DNA of 64,000 nucleotides, taken from positions 1 through 64,000 of the forward strand of contig VCJN01000865.1 in assembly GCA_006384855.1 (NCBI GenBank). The letters run 5' to 3'. This document shows positions 12,700 to 23,393 of the stretch, piece by piece. Within the stretch, counting starts at the first letter, position 1; every line of letters begins with the position of its first letter. The translations under genes were made by a program, and so were the position numbers. Source of the DNA: Tetraselmis striata. Lineage: Eukaryota > Chlorophyta > Chlorodendrophyceae > Chlorodendrales > Chlorodendraceae. The notes under the pieces are model-generated. The model had not been told where the DNA came from. It was given only the letters and a program-made list of their open reading frames with translations, and ran no database searches.

Positions 12700-13460
12700 A
12701 AATTTGATCATATTATCCCATCCATACCTGACGCTAGCCCGCCGAAAGGTCACATTTATAAAATGTCTCCGGCGGAGTTAACTGAGCTGAAAAACAGCTA
12801 ACACAGTAGCTGGAGAAAAACTGGATCCGACCCAGTTATTCACCGTTTGCAGCTCCAGCACTGTTTGCCAGAAAATCTGATGGCACTCTCCGGATGTGTA
12901 TTGACTGTAGATCACTGAATGAAATAACACTGGGCACACAATTTCCCTTGCCCATAATTGATACTATATTGGACCGTATTGCCACTGGCAAATGTTGGAC
13001 TTGCTTAGACTTGTCCAAAGCATATCGCCAGATCCGCGTAAAAGAAGAAGATGTGTATAAGACGTCCTTCGTAACCTAGTTGGGTCAATTCGAAATGCGA
13101 GTCTTGCTGTTCGGCCTGAAAACAGCGCCAGGCGGATTCCAATCGTATATAAACGCGGTTTTCGACGGTACTACTGGTGATATACCCATCAGGATACAAA
13201 TAACCTTGATGATTTTGTGGTTTGTTATCTGAATGATATTCTTATATTCAGTGACACTCCGGAGCGACATATGAATCATATTGGTCAGGTGTTAGCGAGA
13301 CTTCGCAAGCACCATCTATACCTTAACCCTCAAAAGTCGCAATGGGGTAAGAAACAAATAATATATTTGGGTCACCGTAAAACGGAAAAGGGTAAATTCC
13401 CAGACCTGATAAAATAAAAGCAGTCTCAGAATGGCCGGTCCCAAAATCTGTCACAGATGT
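12700..13460 (+). pseudogene. Reverse transcriptase domain of gypsy pol
   Basis: Conserved blocks appear in order: FAAPALFARKSDGTLRMCID (fingers), LDLSKAYRQIRV (block A with catalytic Asp), FGLKTAPGGFQ, and YLNDILIFS. In the last, the usual Tyr-Leu-Asp-Asp has become Tyr-Leu-Asn-Asp (codons at 13226-13237), which removes one metal-binding aspartate. An in-frame TAG lies at about 13078, just before the GQFE block, and the frame changes again near 13200. This copy cannot make an active enzyme. Confidence 0.9.
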
Positions 13461-13469
13461 CAGAGCCTT

Positions 13470-14096
13470 TCTCGGCTTTGTGGGATATTACAGATCTTTT
13501 ATTGGGGACTTTGCTGCCATAGCAAAGCCCCTATTTGATATTACAAAAAGTAATATATTCCCGGCCTGGACTCACACCCACCAACATGCTTTTGATCGCC
13601 TGAAATATAAAATGACACACGCCCCGGTTCTGATGAATCCCATCACTGGCCCGAACGCAGAGTTCGTGGTGACGACTGATGCTAGCAAATATGCTGTGCT
13701 GGGGCGGTGCTCATGCAAAAAGACCCACATGCCGGACAGATGCGTCATGTAGCTTACCTGGCATAGGTCTTGAGGGGTGCGCAACTGCGCTATTCCACCT
13801 ATGATACTGAATTTCTGGGAGTAGTAATTGCTCTCCAGCATTGGCGACATTATTTGGAAGGGTGTAAACATTTTACTGTAGTCACCGATCATACTACACT
13901 GCGTCACCTGCCAACCCAGGAAAAGCTTAGCAGAAAACATGCTGGCTGGTCCCAAATAATTTCACCATACATGGACTACAATATGGACATTGTATATGAA
14001 AAGGGATCTCAAAATATGGCAGACGCATTTAGTAGGCGACCAGATCTAAAAGATCTGAAGGCATCGTTAGATGCATACTATATGCAGACCTTTTGA
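13470..14096 (+). pseudogene. Connection and RNase H domain of gypsy pol
   Basis: Begins with FLGFVGYYRSFIGDFA, the connection typical of Ty3 RT. It continues through the RNase H signatures TTDASKYA (first Asp), YDTEFLGVVIAL (Glu) and VVTDHTTLRHL (Asp), ending near a DAFSRRPD motif. A stop and frameshift at 13740-13770 interrupt the domain between the first Asp and the Glu. Confidence 0.88.
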
Positions 14097-14180
14097 GGAG
14101 GATCTGGAGCACATCACTAAATGGCTCAACCTTACCACTGTCTCAGTACAGTTGGATAAAAAATTTCTCAATACTACAAA

Positions 14181-14960
14181 GTGAAAATACATGCAGGACC
14201 CCAAATTAAACAGGGAGAAGCTACCCCTGGAGTACGATATGATAACTATACTGAACTGTATATGGTAGCTGATAAAGTTTATGTTCCTGCCGATGATGAG
14301 CTCAAAAAGAGCATCATCAAACAACATCATGATATTAAGACGGCCGGCCATAACGGTATACTCAGAACTGAGAAATTGATTAAAAGATTTTTTGCTGGCC
14401 ACACATGTACCAAAATATCAAAACATATATACCCGAAAATGTAAAGTCTGTAAGCTGACAAAGCAGCATACACATGCTCCCGCAACGGCCTTACAGCCAC
14501 TGCCGACGCCAACTATGCCATGGGAATATTTCAGTCTTGACTTTATCACAGATTTACCATCAGTGGATGGTTATGACTGTATTGCCACTATTGTGGATTT
14601 ATTCACAAAACAGGCACACTTTATACCTTGCCAAAAAGCCATTTCAGCTCCTGAACTGGCGCAACTGCACATCAAAAACATATACAAACTCCACGGTCTC
14701 AGTACCTGCATGATAGGGGGCCGGGACACACAATATACATCATCATATATCCAGGAACTGTTCAAACAGTTTGGTACAACGTTAAACCTCAGTACTGCAT
14801 ATCATCCGCAGACTGATATGGACAGACTGAAATACTAAACAAAATCATAGAGCAGTACGTTGCTGCGAGCTTTCTGCTACAATAACTAGGAGGACTGGGT
14901 GAACTACCTGTCACTCGCTGAGTTCAATTACAATAACACAGAATCGTCAACATCACAGTT
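14181..14960 (+). pseudogene. Integrase of gypsy pol, frameshifted before the catalytic Glu
   Basis: An HHCC zinc-binding region (KQHHDIKTAGHNGILR followed by CKVCKLTKQ) precedes the DDE core. The first catalytic Asp is in LDFITDLP and the second in GGRDTQYTSS. After HPQTD two extra bases (AT, near 14816-14819) shift the frame. The expected GQTE with the catalytic Glu is present only in the next frame. A second frame break lies near 14400. Role: insertion of the cDNA with 5-bp staggering, agreeing with the GCAGG duplication. Confidence 0.9.
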
Positions 14961-15129
14961 TACTCCAGGCAATATATGGCTTCCACCCTCGGTTGCCAAT
15001 AGATATTGTAAATCCCAGAACTGGAGTGAGAGAGACTACAACAGACATTCTGTCGAAAATACAGGATATACACAATCTGGTGCATGAAAATATTATAATA
15101 GCCAAAGAATATCAAAGGCACTACTATGA

Positions 15130-15709
15130 TAAAACAATAAGCAACCGATATCTTTTCAAATCGGTGATAGAATAATGATCAAAACATATGATATGATCGT
15201 ACGCGGACAAAAGTGTCCAAAACTTCAGCAACGATATGTAGGACCATATGAGGTCATCGAACAGGTGAATACTCAAGCCTACAAAATACAGCTCCCACCT
15301 GAGCTTGAGTGCCACCCAGTATTTTATGTCTCTAAGTTGAGACCCTGGGATACCGTATCTCCGCAATCAGATATTCCCGATGCCTTGATCGGCAAGCGGA
15401 AGCGCAGAACTGATGACTCAATTATTGCGGACATCACTGACTGTAAATTCATTGGCACTATATCCTAGATTATATGCAAAGGGCAAAGCCTTGCTGTTTA
15501 AAGTAAGGTTTCACAATTTCCCAGCAACCGGAGATGATTGGATGCCCTATGAAACGATGCGGTATTCACCGCTGATGCAGCATTTTATGCTGGCTGGAAC
15601 GTTTCAAACATATCTCGACCTCGCCAGCATACATTGCTGCAAAGGCGAGCCACCCGCAAAGGTTTCCACCGTGAATCCGATGACTCAGATTGATCATAGC
15701 GGGGTGGAA
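15130..15709 (+). pseudogene. Integrase C-terminus with chromodomain-like tail
   Basis: The frame from 15175 has the GPY/F-type module (RYVGPYEVIE, then YKIQLPPEL and HPVFYVSKLRPW). After a frame change near 15465 a chromodomain-like stretch follows: LLFKVRFHNFPATGDDW, then MPYETM. This is the layout of chromoviruses, where the domain guides integration to chromatin. A polypurine tract (AGCGGGGTGGAA, about 15698-15709) immediately precedes the 3' LTR. Confidence 0.75.
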
Positions 15710-15934
15710 TGTGAGGATATATCCTATACCCTCACTAGCCCTAATCATCATAGCACATTAGGCGCGTAGCGCGCGCCCGCCAGGTGACGGGCTGCGCCCG
15801 CGCCTTGTCGGCCACTTCGCGTCACCTGATATATCAGGCACGGCGCTTGTCGGCCTGTCACCAGATCATACTCCACCATCACTCAGTGGAATAGCACTCA
15901 GCTTCTCCACCACGCGCACCTTTATTTCCTCACA
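15710..15934 (+). repeat. 3' LTR of gypsy element
   Basis: 225 bp, from TGTGAGGATATATCC to CCTCACA. It differs from the 5' LTR by scattered substitutions and by a TTTAT/TC change near its end. The GCAGG target duplication follows directly at 15935-15939. Confidence 0.92.
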
Positions 15935-17045
15935 GCAGGTACATACAGGTTACTCGCACCCCATGTGGGTACTCGTAATATTGTCCTCCACTACTAGTCG
16001 CCTTATAGTCGCGCGTACTGTCGCCTCGTCGTTCTCGTCCTAGTACTTCGCCTTCACTTGTACTCGCACTCGCAATGTTCATACTCGTACTTCGCTTGGC
16101 TTGTACTCGTTCTCGTCCGCATCAGTCGCCAGTTCTTCGCCCCTTTGTCGGCTCCCGCAGTACAAAGTACAGCAGTGTAGAGTACATAACAAGACCCCTC
16201 CAGCATCCCTCGCTCTCCGGGCCGAACGACGCCCAGTCTACGCTCTCACCCTGAAACTCACCGCCCTCCACCACAGCATCATCGGTGGCACCCGCGCAAC
16301 TGACAAAACATAGCAGTGGCGTAAGACAGTCTCGACAGCGAGCGGGAAAATCAAGCCCTCGCCAGCTCAGATACCGGCCGAGGGGCGACCTGGGGGCACA
16401 ACGCCAGCACCACCACCAGCCGGCCCAACCCCACTGACACAAACTGCGACCCCACTAACATGCCAGGCTGAACCTCAGGTCCACGACACTCCCCAACTGG
16501 CTTCGAGCACATGATACAAAGGCGAGGGGCAGTCGCTAATGCCATCGCAACCATCGACCAGCGCCGAACATCAACGGAGCATGTCCCCGGAGCAGCCCAC
16601 TCGGCCCCTGCACCTACAGCCACAGCCCCAGCGGTAACCGCCATGGCCAGAGTGCAGGCGGAAGACGAGGACGAGCTTGAACTGAACTACGAAGAGAACA
16701 ACACCATGGATGTGGACACCGCCCCGCGCGGAGCAGCGGAGGCACCATGTCTGGCTGACATTACCCTCGACTCCCCCAACGCTCAATAGCGCAACGCACA
16801 TTCCATGGTGTTGTGGAATTATCACATCCATGAGAATTGACGAAGGCACACCTAAAGGCACCACAGAACAACTGGTGGAGCTTCAGCACCTCACCACCGC
16901 AATCACAAAGCTGCTCGCTGTGTCCATAGCCATTTAGCATGCACTCGCGGCCGAAACTAGCCAGACTCACAACGGAGTCACATTGACTGCGTAACCCACA
17001 GCGCCGCTCGATCCGGCTCGAATCCCCCCCCCCCCCCCCCCCCCC
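15935..17045 (+). other. Low-complexity DNA and an unrecognised acidic ORF
   Basis: If the gypsy element landed inside YR copy F, this is where that element would resume, but I could not match it to another copy. TACTCG and CGTCC words are repeated between 15970 and 16130. The frame 16511-16789 (92 codons) encodes an Ala/Pro-rich stretch followed by an acidic cluster EDEDELELNYEE. No family is recognised. It could be part of a retroelement ORF1. Confidence 0.3.
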
Positions 17046-17046
17046 C
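17028..17046. repeat. C homopolymer run
   Basis: About 19-20 consecutive C at the left edge of the tandem repeat array. Confidence 0.9.
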
Positions 17047-17757
17047 AACAACAACGTGGCGCCACGGACGCGCAACAGACGCATGCCACCCAACGCCAGA
17101 TCCGCCGCCATCTCTGTCGCGTCCTTTTCCGCCAAACGTAGAACGCCTTCCCCAGCACAACATCCCGGGCCACTCCAACAGCGGCGCTAGGCCGAATGTG
17201 ATGTGGAGGCGCCGACATGACATGAAGGGAGAAAGTGCTCAACGAGTAGGATAGGGAATGGAGAGCCGACCGGGCCAGCAACGACGTAAGACGCCGGTGT
17301 CCAGCGCGCGTTGTTCCGCCCAGCGCCAGATCCGCCGCCAGCCCGGTCGCGTCCCCTTCCGCCGAACGTAGAACTCCCTTCCCAGCACAACATCCCGGGC
17401 CACTCCAATAGCGGCACTAGGCCGAATGTGATGTGGAGGCGCCGACATGACAGGAAGGGAGAGGGTGCTCAAAGAACAGCGAACGGGGACTTGACCCGGC
17501 CATCAATGACATAAGGCGCCGGTGTCCAGCGCGCGTTGTTCCGCCCAGCGCCAGATCCGCCGCCAGCTCGGTCGCGTCCCCTTCCGCCGAACGTAGAATT
17601 CCCTCCCCAGCACAACATCCTGGGCCACTCCAATAGCGGCGCTAGGCCAAATGTGATGTGGAGGCGCCGACAGAACATGAAGGGAGAGGGTGCTCAAAGA
17701 ACAGCGAACGGGGACTTGACCGGACCAGCAACGACGTAAGACGCCGGTGTCCAGCTC
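17046..17757 (+). repeat. Tandem repeat, about 225-230 bp, three copies
   Basis: The phrase CGCCAGATCCGCCGCCA occurs at about 17094, 17324 and 17549. The rest of the unit is repeated in order (CAGCACAACATCC, CACTCCAA, GATGTGGAGGCGCCGACA, ACGCCGGTGTCCAGC). Copies differ by substitutions and small indels, with units 2 and 3 closest. The last copy ends at GGTGTCCAGCTC near 17757, about 530 bp upstream of the rhomboid start codon. Frames across units are open in several phases, which is expected of GC-rich repeats. Confidence 0.9.
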
Positions 17758-18286
17758 AAACTGCTCCTCCGCGGCAGTGGCAGCACGGGCGGGGCCAAGG
17801 CTACCAAGGCGCCACCCGGGCACGATCCCCGCCCCCATCCCCAGCCGGGGGTGGGGGCGGAGGAAGGGCCCGCGATTCCGAGGGCCGAGGACGGTCGCCG
17901 GGCCCGCCCAGGCGGCGGTGGGTGGGTGGGTCCCGGCGGTGGGTGGGTGCGTGGGTGGGTGCCCTCGATCGGTTTTCGTATATTACTACACTCATTCGTA
18001 TATATATAGATGGAAAACTCGGCGGGCCCGCTGCGCGCGCAGGCTGCGGGCGGCGCGGTGACCCGGCTTCGCCGGCCCCTGCGCTGCTGCGCGCCTCTGT
18101 TACAGCAAATATTAAAAAATATCAATATGATGGGCTTGAGCATGGCTGTCTGGAGCCATCTTTGCCTCCCCCCCCCCGCCGCCGCCGCACCATCCCCCCC
18201 CCCCCCCCCCCTCCCGCCCCCCAGCCCCCACCTCCTGGCCCTTCTTCGCCCCGAACACGCACAAAGACCCCTGCCGCAGGAGGCGA
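17758..18286 (+). promoter_or_regulatory. Upstream region of rhomboid gene with G-rich tract
   Basis: Between the tandem repeat and the start codon lie a GGTGGGTGGGTGGGT-type tract (about 17918-17967) able in principle to form a G-quadruplex on the plus strand, a TATATATATAG element near 18000-18009, and C runs near 18168-18212. The TATA-like element sits about 280 bases before the ATG and would suit a promoter with a long 5' UTR. This is inference; no transcript evidence is available. Confidence 0.35.
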
Positions 18287-19365
18287 ATGGCGGCGATATT
18301 CGGGAGCCTCTCGACATGGCGTGGCCTTGCGACGGCCACCGGGCGCGCGCTGCTTGGCCGCCCACAGCTGTTGCCACGGCCCTCCGCTCTGCCGGTTCCA
18401 CCCCCTCCACCAGCCGCCACCTCGCAAGATGGCTGCCTGCTACGCGCGCTGCGCCCCTTTCTCGCACCCCGGCTGGCGACTGGCATCGCCACCACCTGCG
18501 CGCCTTGCTCCTGGAGCGCCGCTGTGACGATCGGTCAGCGCATGCCCGGGCGCCTGAAACCTCAGCACGGAGGCCGCTCATTCTCCTTCTACAGGTGCTG
18601 CCCTCACCTGCATCCACGAGTCTGAGAGAGACCACATCCTCAGATGTACGAGTGCTATGCAGGCAGCGGCAGTCCTTTGCTATCTTGTGACATACAAGGT
18701 GGCTAAGCGGCGCCATTGGGATAGCATCGGTGGTTTGCATGGAGGGAACGCGCCAGTGCTGTCACGGAACAGTACTTTGCAAGCCAGCCGGCCCTTCCAA
18801 CGCATATGCTGTGGTGGCGGCTGTGAGACGGTCGGAATAGGTGCTATGGATAGAGGGGGTTCGCTACCGACACCTTTGCGATCTCCAATATCTGGGCGGA
18901 TTGGCGGCCGAGCGGGTCGTAGTGGGGGCTGTCCGGCATGTGCGAGAACGGTGATGGAGCTGATCAGCTGAGCCTGGCTATGCAGGGGCAGAAAGGGGAA
19001 GCGGAGGGGAGGGGGGAAGGGGGGGGGATCCCAGTAGACTAGAGTCACTGATATCCCTGCCTACCTGCCTGCTTTCCCGCGTGTGCCCAGGCAGTCGTTC
19101 CGGCAGGGCGGCGGCGATCCCAACGCGATGCTGTACGGCCTAATCGCGTCAAACGTGGCGGTGTTTGCCCTTTGGAAGCTGCCGCTGCTTGATCTCCACA
19201 CGATGCAGCGGCACTTCACGCTGGGCGCCAGTGACCTGCGGTGGAGATGACCCCCCCCCCCCCCCCCCCCCCCCACCTCCCTGCCGCTGCCATGTCACCC
19301 GCGCTCCTCTGGTTTGATCCCATAAATACGAAATGGATGAACACCATTTTTTATTTATGCACGCA

Positions 19366-19406
<41 letters not shown>

Positions 19407-21472
19407 TGGACACTTGTATTGATATTGCATAGTCAGAGTTGCGGCGCCACCTGAAGCGGCCACTCAGATCAGTCAGGTCTAGCGCCCTGTTCCAGAAACA
19501 CTGTATCCCATCGTGGCGCCCGCACTCGTACCAGCTGACCCCCCGCTCCGCTCCTCCCCGCCCCTGGCCCCCCCCCCAGTCAGGGCCGGCTGCTCAACAC
19601 CATCACCTGCGCCTTCTCGCACAACACGCTGGACCACCTCTTCTTCAACATGCTTGGCCTCTACGTCTTTGGCCGCCCAATCGCGCAGATGCTGGGGCCC
19701 GCCAGAGTGCGCCCCCCCGCCCCTTTCCCCCGCCCCCCACTGTTAGCCCCATCCCAACAACCTTCCGCTGCATAGCTCACAAACCATACCCTCCAGCAGC
19801 CAATCACCCCTCCCAGCCAGGGGCCCACCCCTGCCCTTCCCCCGGACACCTTTTCACTCGGCACAGTTCCAATGAACACTCAAGGAACTCCAAGATGGAC
19901 GTGTGCTTAGAATGGAATCCACATTCCCTGCGGAGCAATGGAGGAGTGTTTGAATGGAATGAGAGCATTGCGGATTGCCCTGGGCGCCATCGATGAGATC
20001 AAAGTATTCAGCGCCATAGTTCGCCCCACGCCCGACATGCCGTAACATTTAATTGGGTTCAGGAAAACATAATGAATTGCTTTGCAGCATCGAGTCGGAA
20101 GATCCGTGTGGCATCCATGCTCTACTCAAGATATATGTTTAGTTGTCGCTTTTTTTGGGGGAGGGGGGGGGGGGGGGGTGCAAAAAGGAGCATATGCCGC
20201 GACCGAGAGCGTGGTTACGGTACTCTCCGACGTGCCCTCCCTGCCGCCAGACTATTCACGCACCGCTGATTTAGGCATTGCGCGAGCGCTCCCCACGCGC
20301 CGGACATCGATGTTGCTGCCCAGCATACACCACGCCGCTGAACCCCCCCCCCCCCCCCCCCCCTTCCCCTGCCATCCGCATCCCTTATTGATGCGCCCGC
20401 AGCTGCTCAGCTTTTACGTGATTTTCGGCATGGCCGGCAGCGCCGCCTTCCTGGTGCACGAGGAGTGGAAGGCGCGGCAGCGCCCCGGCGGCGGCTACTT
20501 CCGCCCGCCCTTCAGCCAGGAGCGCCGCAGCCTGGGTGCCAGCGGCGCCGTCGTCGGTCTCACCACAATGTACATCTTCATGTTCCCGCAGGTGGGCGGG
20601 ACGGATCCCCCCCCCCCCCCCCCCCCCCATTCCCCCCTTCCCCCTTCTCCCCCGCACACCCCAGGGGTTGCCTACATACAGCCCGATTAGCGAATTACTT
20701 TAGTGGCTCTTATGCGGGCTCCCTCTCGCCAATAATAACCCTTACTACAAGCATTTATTGGCCTTGCATGCCTCCTGTAAGAACATCCTCTGTAGTCTCG
20801 CCCAGATTAGATCTCTGGCAGGCAGGGCATATTTTTGTTTGCAGTGTTTTATTGCCGTGTCAGCACCTGTAGAGAAATCACAACCTTCCACCGACTCCAG
20901 GAAGACGTAAAGTACAATGGAACCCTCCTTTCGGACCTCACCATGTATACGCATGATTACCATCACACGCATTGGGAGGGCCCGGCTGACCGGCGTCTTA
21001 CTCCCATGCGCTCTATATTAACTCCCCTCCACCCCCCGCTCCCCCACCCGCTTTTCTTCCTTACTGCACAGGCAACCATCCTGCTGATGGGCATCGTGCC
21101 TGTCCCCAGCTGGCTATTTGGCCTGGCGTACATCGGCTCTGACGTCTCCGGCATGCTTGACACGGTGACGCCCCCCATCTCGTAGCGTCCCACTGAGACT
21201 CTCCTCGCCTAGACTGGCGGTGCTATGCTCGCCATCCCGGCCTGCTACTCCCCGCCGCCATCTTCCCCTCAGCGACCACCGCCGCCGCTGCCGCCATGTT
21301 CTCCTTCCCGTCCTGTTCGTTGCACAGTCGCTCGCCCTGACGGCCCTCTCCCTCCGCCACCCGCCAGGCCCCACGTGGGGGAACCGCCATCAGCCACGCA
21401 GCGCACCTGGGCGGCGCTGCAGCGGGCGCGCTCTGCTTTGCGGCGCTTCGGCGGGGGCGCCTGCCGTTCTAG
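18287..21472 (+). CDS. Rhomboid-family intramembrane serine protease
   Basis: Six exons, all GT/AG and in phase: 18287-18594, 19091-19240, 19580-19706, 20403-20591, 21072-21164, 21368-21472, giving about 323 residues. Exon 1 is an Arg/Ala/Pro-rich leader without acidic residues near the start, suggesting import into mitochondria (or chloroplast). Exon 2 holds the first membrane segment (LYGLIASNVAVFALW). Exon 3 carries ITCAFSHNTLDHLFFNMLGL, the HxxxN region of rhomboids. Exon 4 has the catalytic serine in GASGAVVG. Exon 5 has a further membrane helix. Exon 6 has the catalytic histidine in SHAAHLGG. Rhomboids cleave substrate membrane helices within the bilayer. The leader and layout are closest to PARL-type mitochondrial or organellar rhomboids; that subclass is inferred. 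A TGTAA signal lies at 22008-22012. Confidence 0.92.
19241..19579 (+). other. Rhomboid intron 2 with C run and (CA)n
   Basis: Donor GTGGAGATGA leads within ten bases into a 25-base C run (19250-19274). A pure CA tract lies at about 19369-19404, and the acceptor is CCCCCCCAG at 19579. A homopolymer so near the donor recurs in other introns here. Confidence 0.85.
19707..20402 (+). other. Rhomboid intron 3 with G and C runs
   Basis: Donor GTGCGCCCCCCCG is itself C-rich. A G run lies at 20161-20178 and a C run at 20342-20363, about 40 bases before the acceptor CCCGCAG. Short frames inside are not coding. Confidence 0.8.
20592..21071 (+). other. Rhomboid intron 4 with C run after donor
   Basis: Donor GTGGGCGGGACGGAT is followed by about 20 C (20608-20628). 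The acceptor is CTTACTGCACAG at 21071. No gene inside. Confidence 0.85.
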
Positions 21473-22089
21473 GGACGCCCACAGCGGGACTGGCCCTGAT
21501 CTAAGTGGCGCTGCACGCCTCTGGAACCGGGAGGAGGTGCTACGCCACACGTTGCGTCCGTGCGGACAAGTCCTACACGCAGCAGGATAGCGAAGCTCTA
21601 TTATGTGACAGCCAAGCCCCAAATATGAGGCGCCATAAGCGGGAATACGCACTATGAAGCGGAACAAGTCGGCGCAAGAGGCCCAAAAACGGAAAGACTA
21701 TGATGCCGCCCACTTCCAATAAAGCACCTAGCTCGGCCGTTGCGAGTTTGGCGACAGGTAGAGTCCCGAGAGAGACTTCTCCTGAAGCCGTGGCGGTGAT
21801 TGACTCCGATAGTGAGAGGATGCGCCTGGATGTGTCATTCCGCAACACCCTCCATGGAAGCCCCACGCAAGTCGAAGAGGATACCTTGCAGCCAATTAAT
21901 TTTCAGACTCGCAACCTGCCCCCATGAGGTGCGGTCAGGCAGTTGTTGCCTCTATCTAGCCGCTGTCCCAATCACCCATGTGCGCATGGACGAATTGATG
22001 TATTGCTTGTAACAAGTTGTATGCATGCATATGATAATCTTGCAAAGTAGAAGCAGGCAAGAAACTCTAGCGCACAGTGATGGAATGTC

Positions 22090-22124
<35 letters not shown>

Positions 22125-22679
22125 CGGGACCAGAAAACTGCGGACGGTGATATGATGCAGCTAATATATTGTGTGCCGATGTATTCCGGCCATATCTCAT
22201 TAAATTCCCCGCCCTAACTACCGGTACTACCCGCGTCAGCATCAAGTTTTGCCTGCACATCCTCCTCAATCCGCAACATCAAGGTGGCAACGGGGCTGAT
22301 ATGGACTGTACATGTTTTAGGGTTTTAACCCCTAAAACCCGTTCATGGTGAGCGCGGGGCCCAGGAACTCGCACGTTTTTTTGTTCAACGGGTCGCAGAT
22401 TACGAAGGAATCCCAGCTTACTAAAGGAGGGGACCCCCCCCCCCCCCCCCCCCCCTCCACCTCGAAAATCTCCAAAATTATACGGTCAAGACAACGCATT
22501 TTCGCTACTTCATACCCTCCCATCATATATGCTGACACGCATACATACAGTGAAGTGTTGTAAACGCTTACATATTACATCTAACAGGGAAGCGTTTTTT
22601 CTCATTATCTAGCATCGTACATGTATTTCCATATTATTATATATATGATTCCTATGTCATCATAAATTCATTTAAGGTC
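21473..22679 (+). other. Rhomboid 3' region and intergenic DNA
   Basis: TGTAA at 22008-22012 is the likely poly(A) signal, about 540 bases after the stop. A (GT)n tract is at about 22093-22124. A near-palindrome of telomere-like units (TTTTAGGGTTTTAACCCCTAAAACC) is near 22316. A C run is at 22434-22455. The 75-codon frame at 21700-21927 is unrecognised and probably lies in the 3' UTR. Confidence 0.5.
22008..22012 (+). terminator. TGTAA poly(A) signal of rhomboid gene
   Basis: TGTAA in GCTTGTAACAAG. TGTAA is the usual polyadenylation signal of chlorophycean algae. It is the plausible signal found downstream on the coding strand, though the 3' UTR would be long. Confidence 0.45.
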
Positions 22680-22980
22680 AGCTGCCAACGCCAGTGGTGT
22701 TCCGCTGGCCCACAACCGCTACTTTGGCGGATGGGCTTTGAAAACTCCGACGTCGTCCTTGCCTACGTCGACCCCAACGTTCTCCCATCCCCTGGTGCAT
22801 GTTACTTCTTCGGCCACATCGCGCCTCCGCCTCGCCACTTCCAAGTTCAACAGAACTCCGCAGCGGTGGCCCTACCGGCGCCTCCCACGTTACCTCGTGC
22901 TACCCCTGCTTCGTCAATCTGCCGCTCTCTTTTACTCTTCGTCCGCTGTTCCCTCGCAAAACCATATTCAACTTAGAAAT
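22680..22980 (+). pseudogene. YR element copy H: C-terminus of tyrosine recombinase
   Basis: Matches, by eye at both DNA and protein level, the end of the recombinase on the minus strand at 26900-26460: GVPLAHNRYFGGWAL, SDVVLAYVDPNVLPS, FFGHIAP, FQVQQ, SLLLFVR. The HxxxxGGW histidine box is degraded (His replaced). The Tyr in VLAYVDP is the predicted nucleophile. The sequence starts abruptly at 22680, so the rest of the element is missing. The 1.4-kb TIR element follows only about ten bases after the last recombinase codons, and the YR terminal repeat resumes behind it at 24429. Confidence 0.75.
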
Positions 22981-23004
22981 GTTCTAAGCTACACCCCTCC
23001 ACAT

Positions 23005-23045
23005 AAGGTTTAAGGGTTTTAGGGTTTTGGTTTAGGGTTTGGGTA
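23005..23045 (+). repeat. Telomere-like repeats (TTTAGGG/TTTTAGGG)
   Basis: Several degenerate units: TTTAAGGG, TTTTAGGG, TTTTGG, TTTAGGG, TTTGGG. They lie just inside the left terminus of TIR copy A; copy B has only TTTATGGGGG there. TTTTAGGG is the Chlamydomonas-type telomere unit. Confidence 0.7.
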
Positions 23046-23393
23046 TGGGGTTTGCGAATTTGATCCACATGCCCATGCTGCACTGAGGCCGTGCGCTCGT
23101 GCATGCGGGCTACTCAAGGTCGTACGGCTGGGGGGGGGGGGGGGTGGGGGGGGGGGGGGGGGGGGGGGGTGCCGCGATAGCGCGATACACCCCATATTGC
23201 CACGCGGGGGCATTTGCCGTCAACGCTTTCATTCATGCAAAAGCATGGCTTCTGGCGTTGGCGCTTCAAAACCACAAATTGCGCCACTCGTGTGCACAAA
23301 TAGGCATGGGGCACCACAGTCCCCGTAGTAATACCACATCACCCTTGGTATGATCACTATCCACCACACACGTAGGGCATTGAAATTAGGTCA

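Larger units (their letters stand above)
6595..15934 (+). mobile_element. Complete but decayed Ty3/gypsy LTR retrotransposon
   Basis: A 9340-bp element bounded by two ~225-bp LTRs and a perfect 5-bp target duplication. Gene order is gag with zinc knuckle, protease, reverse transcriptase, RNase H, integrase and a chromodomain-like tail, so it is chromovirus-like. It is visibly richer in A+T than the flanking host DNA. The two LTRs differ at about ten positions plus small indels (roughly 5% by eye), and every enzymatic domain is interrupted by stops or frameshifts. It is an old, inactive insertion. It lies downstream of the gag of YR copy F and may interrupt that element. Confidence 0.93.

Noticed and set aside
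17046..17757. CRISPR-like array
   Set aside because: Units are ~225 bp, contiguous and without variable spacers; no CRISPR is expected in a eukaryotic nuclear genome.
17694..18740. 348-codon minus-strand frame opposite rhomboid exon 1
   Set aside because: Antisense of GC-rich promoter and exon sequence. The plus strand has in-phase exons with a complete rhomboid, so this is a shadow.
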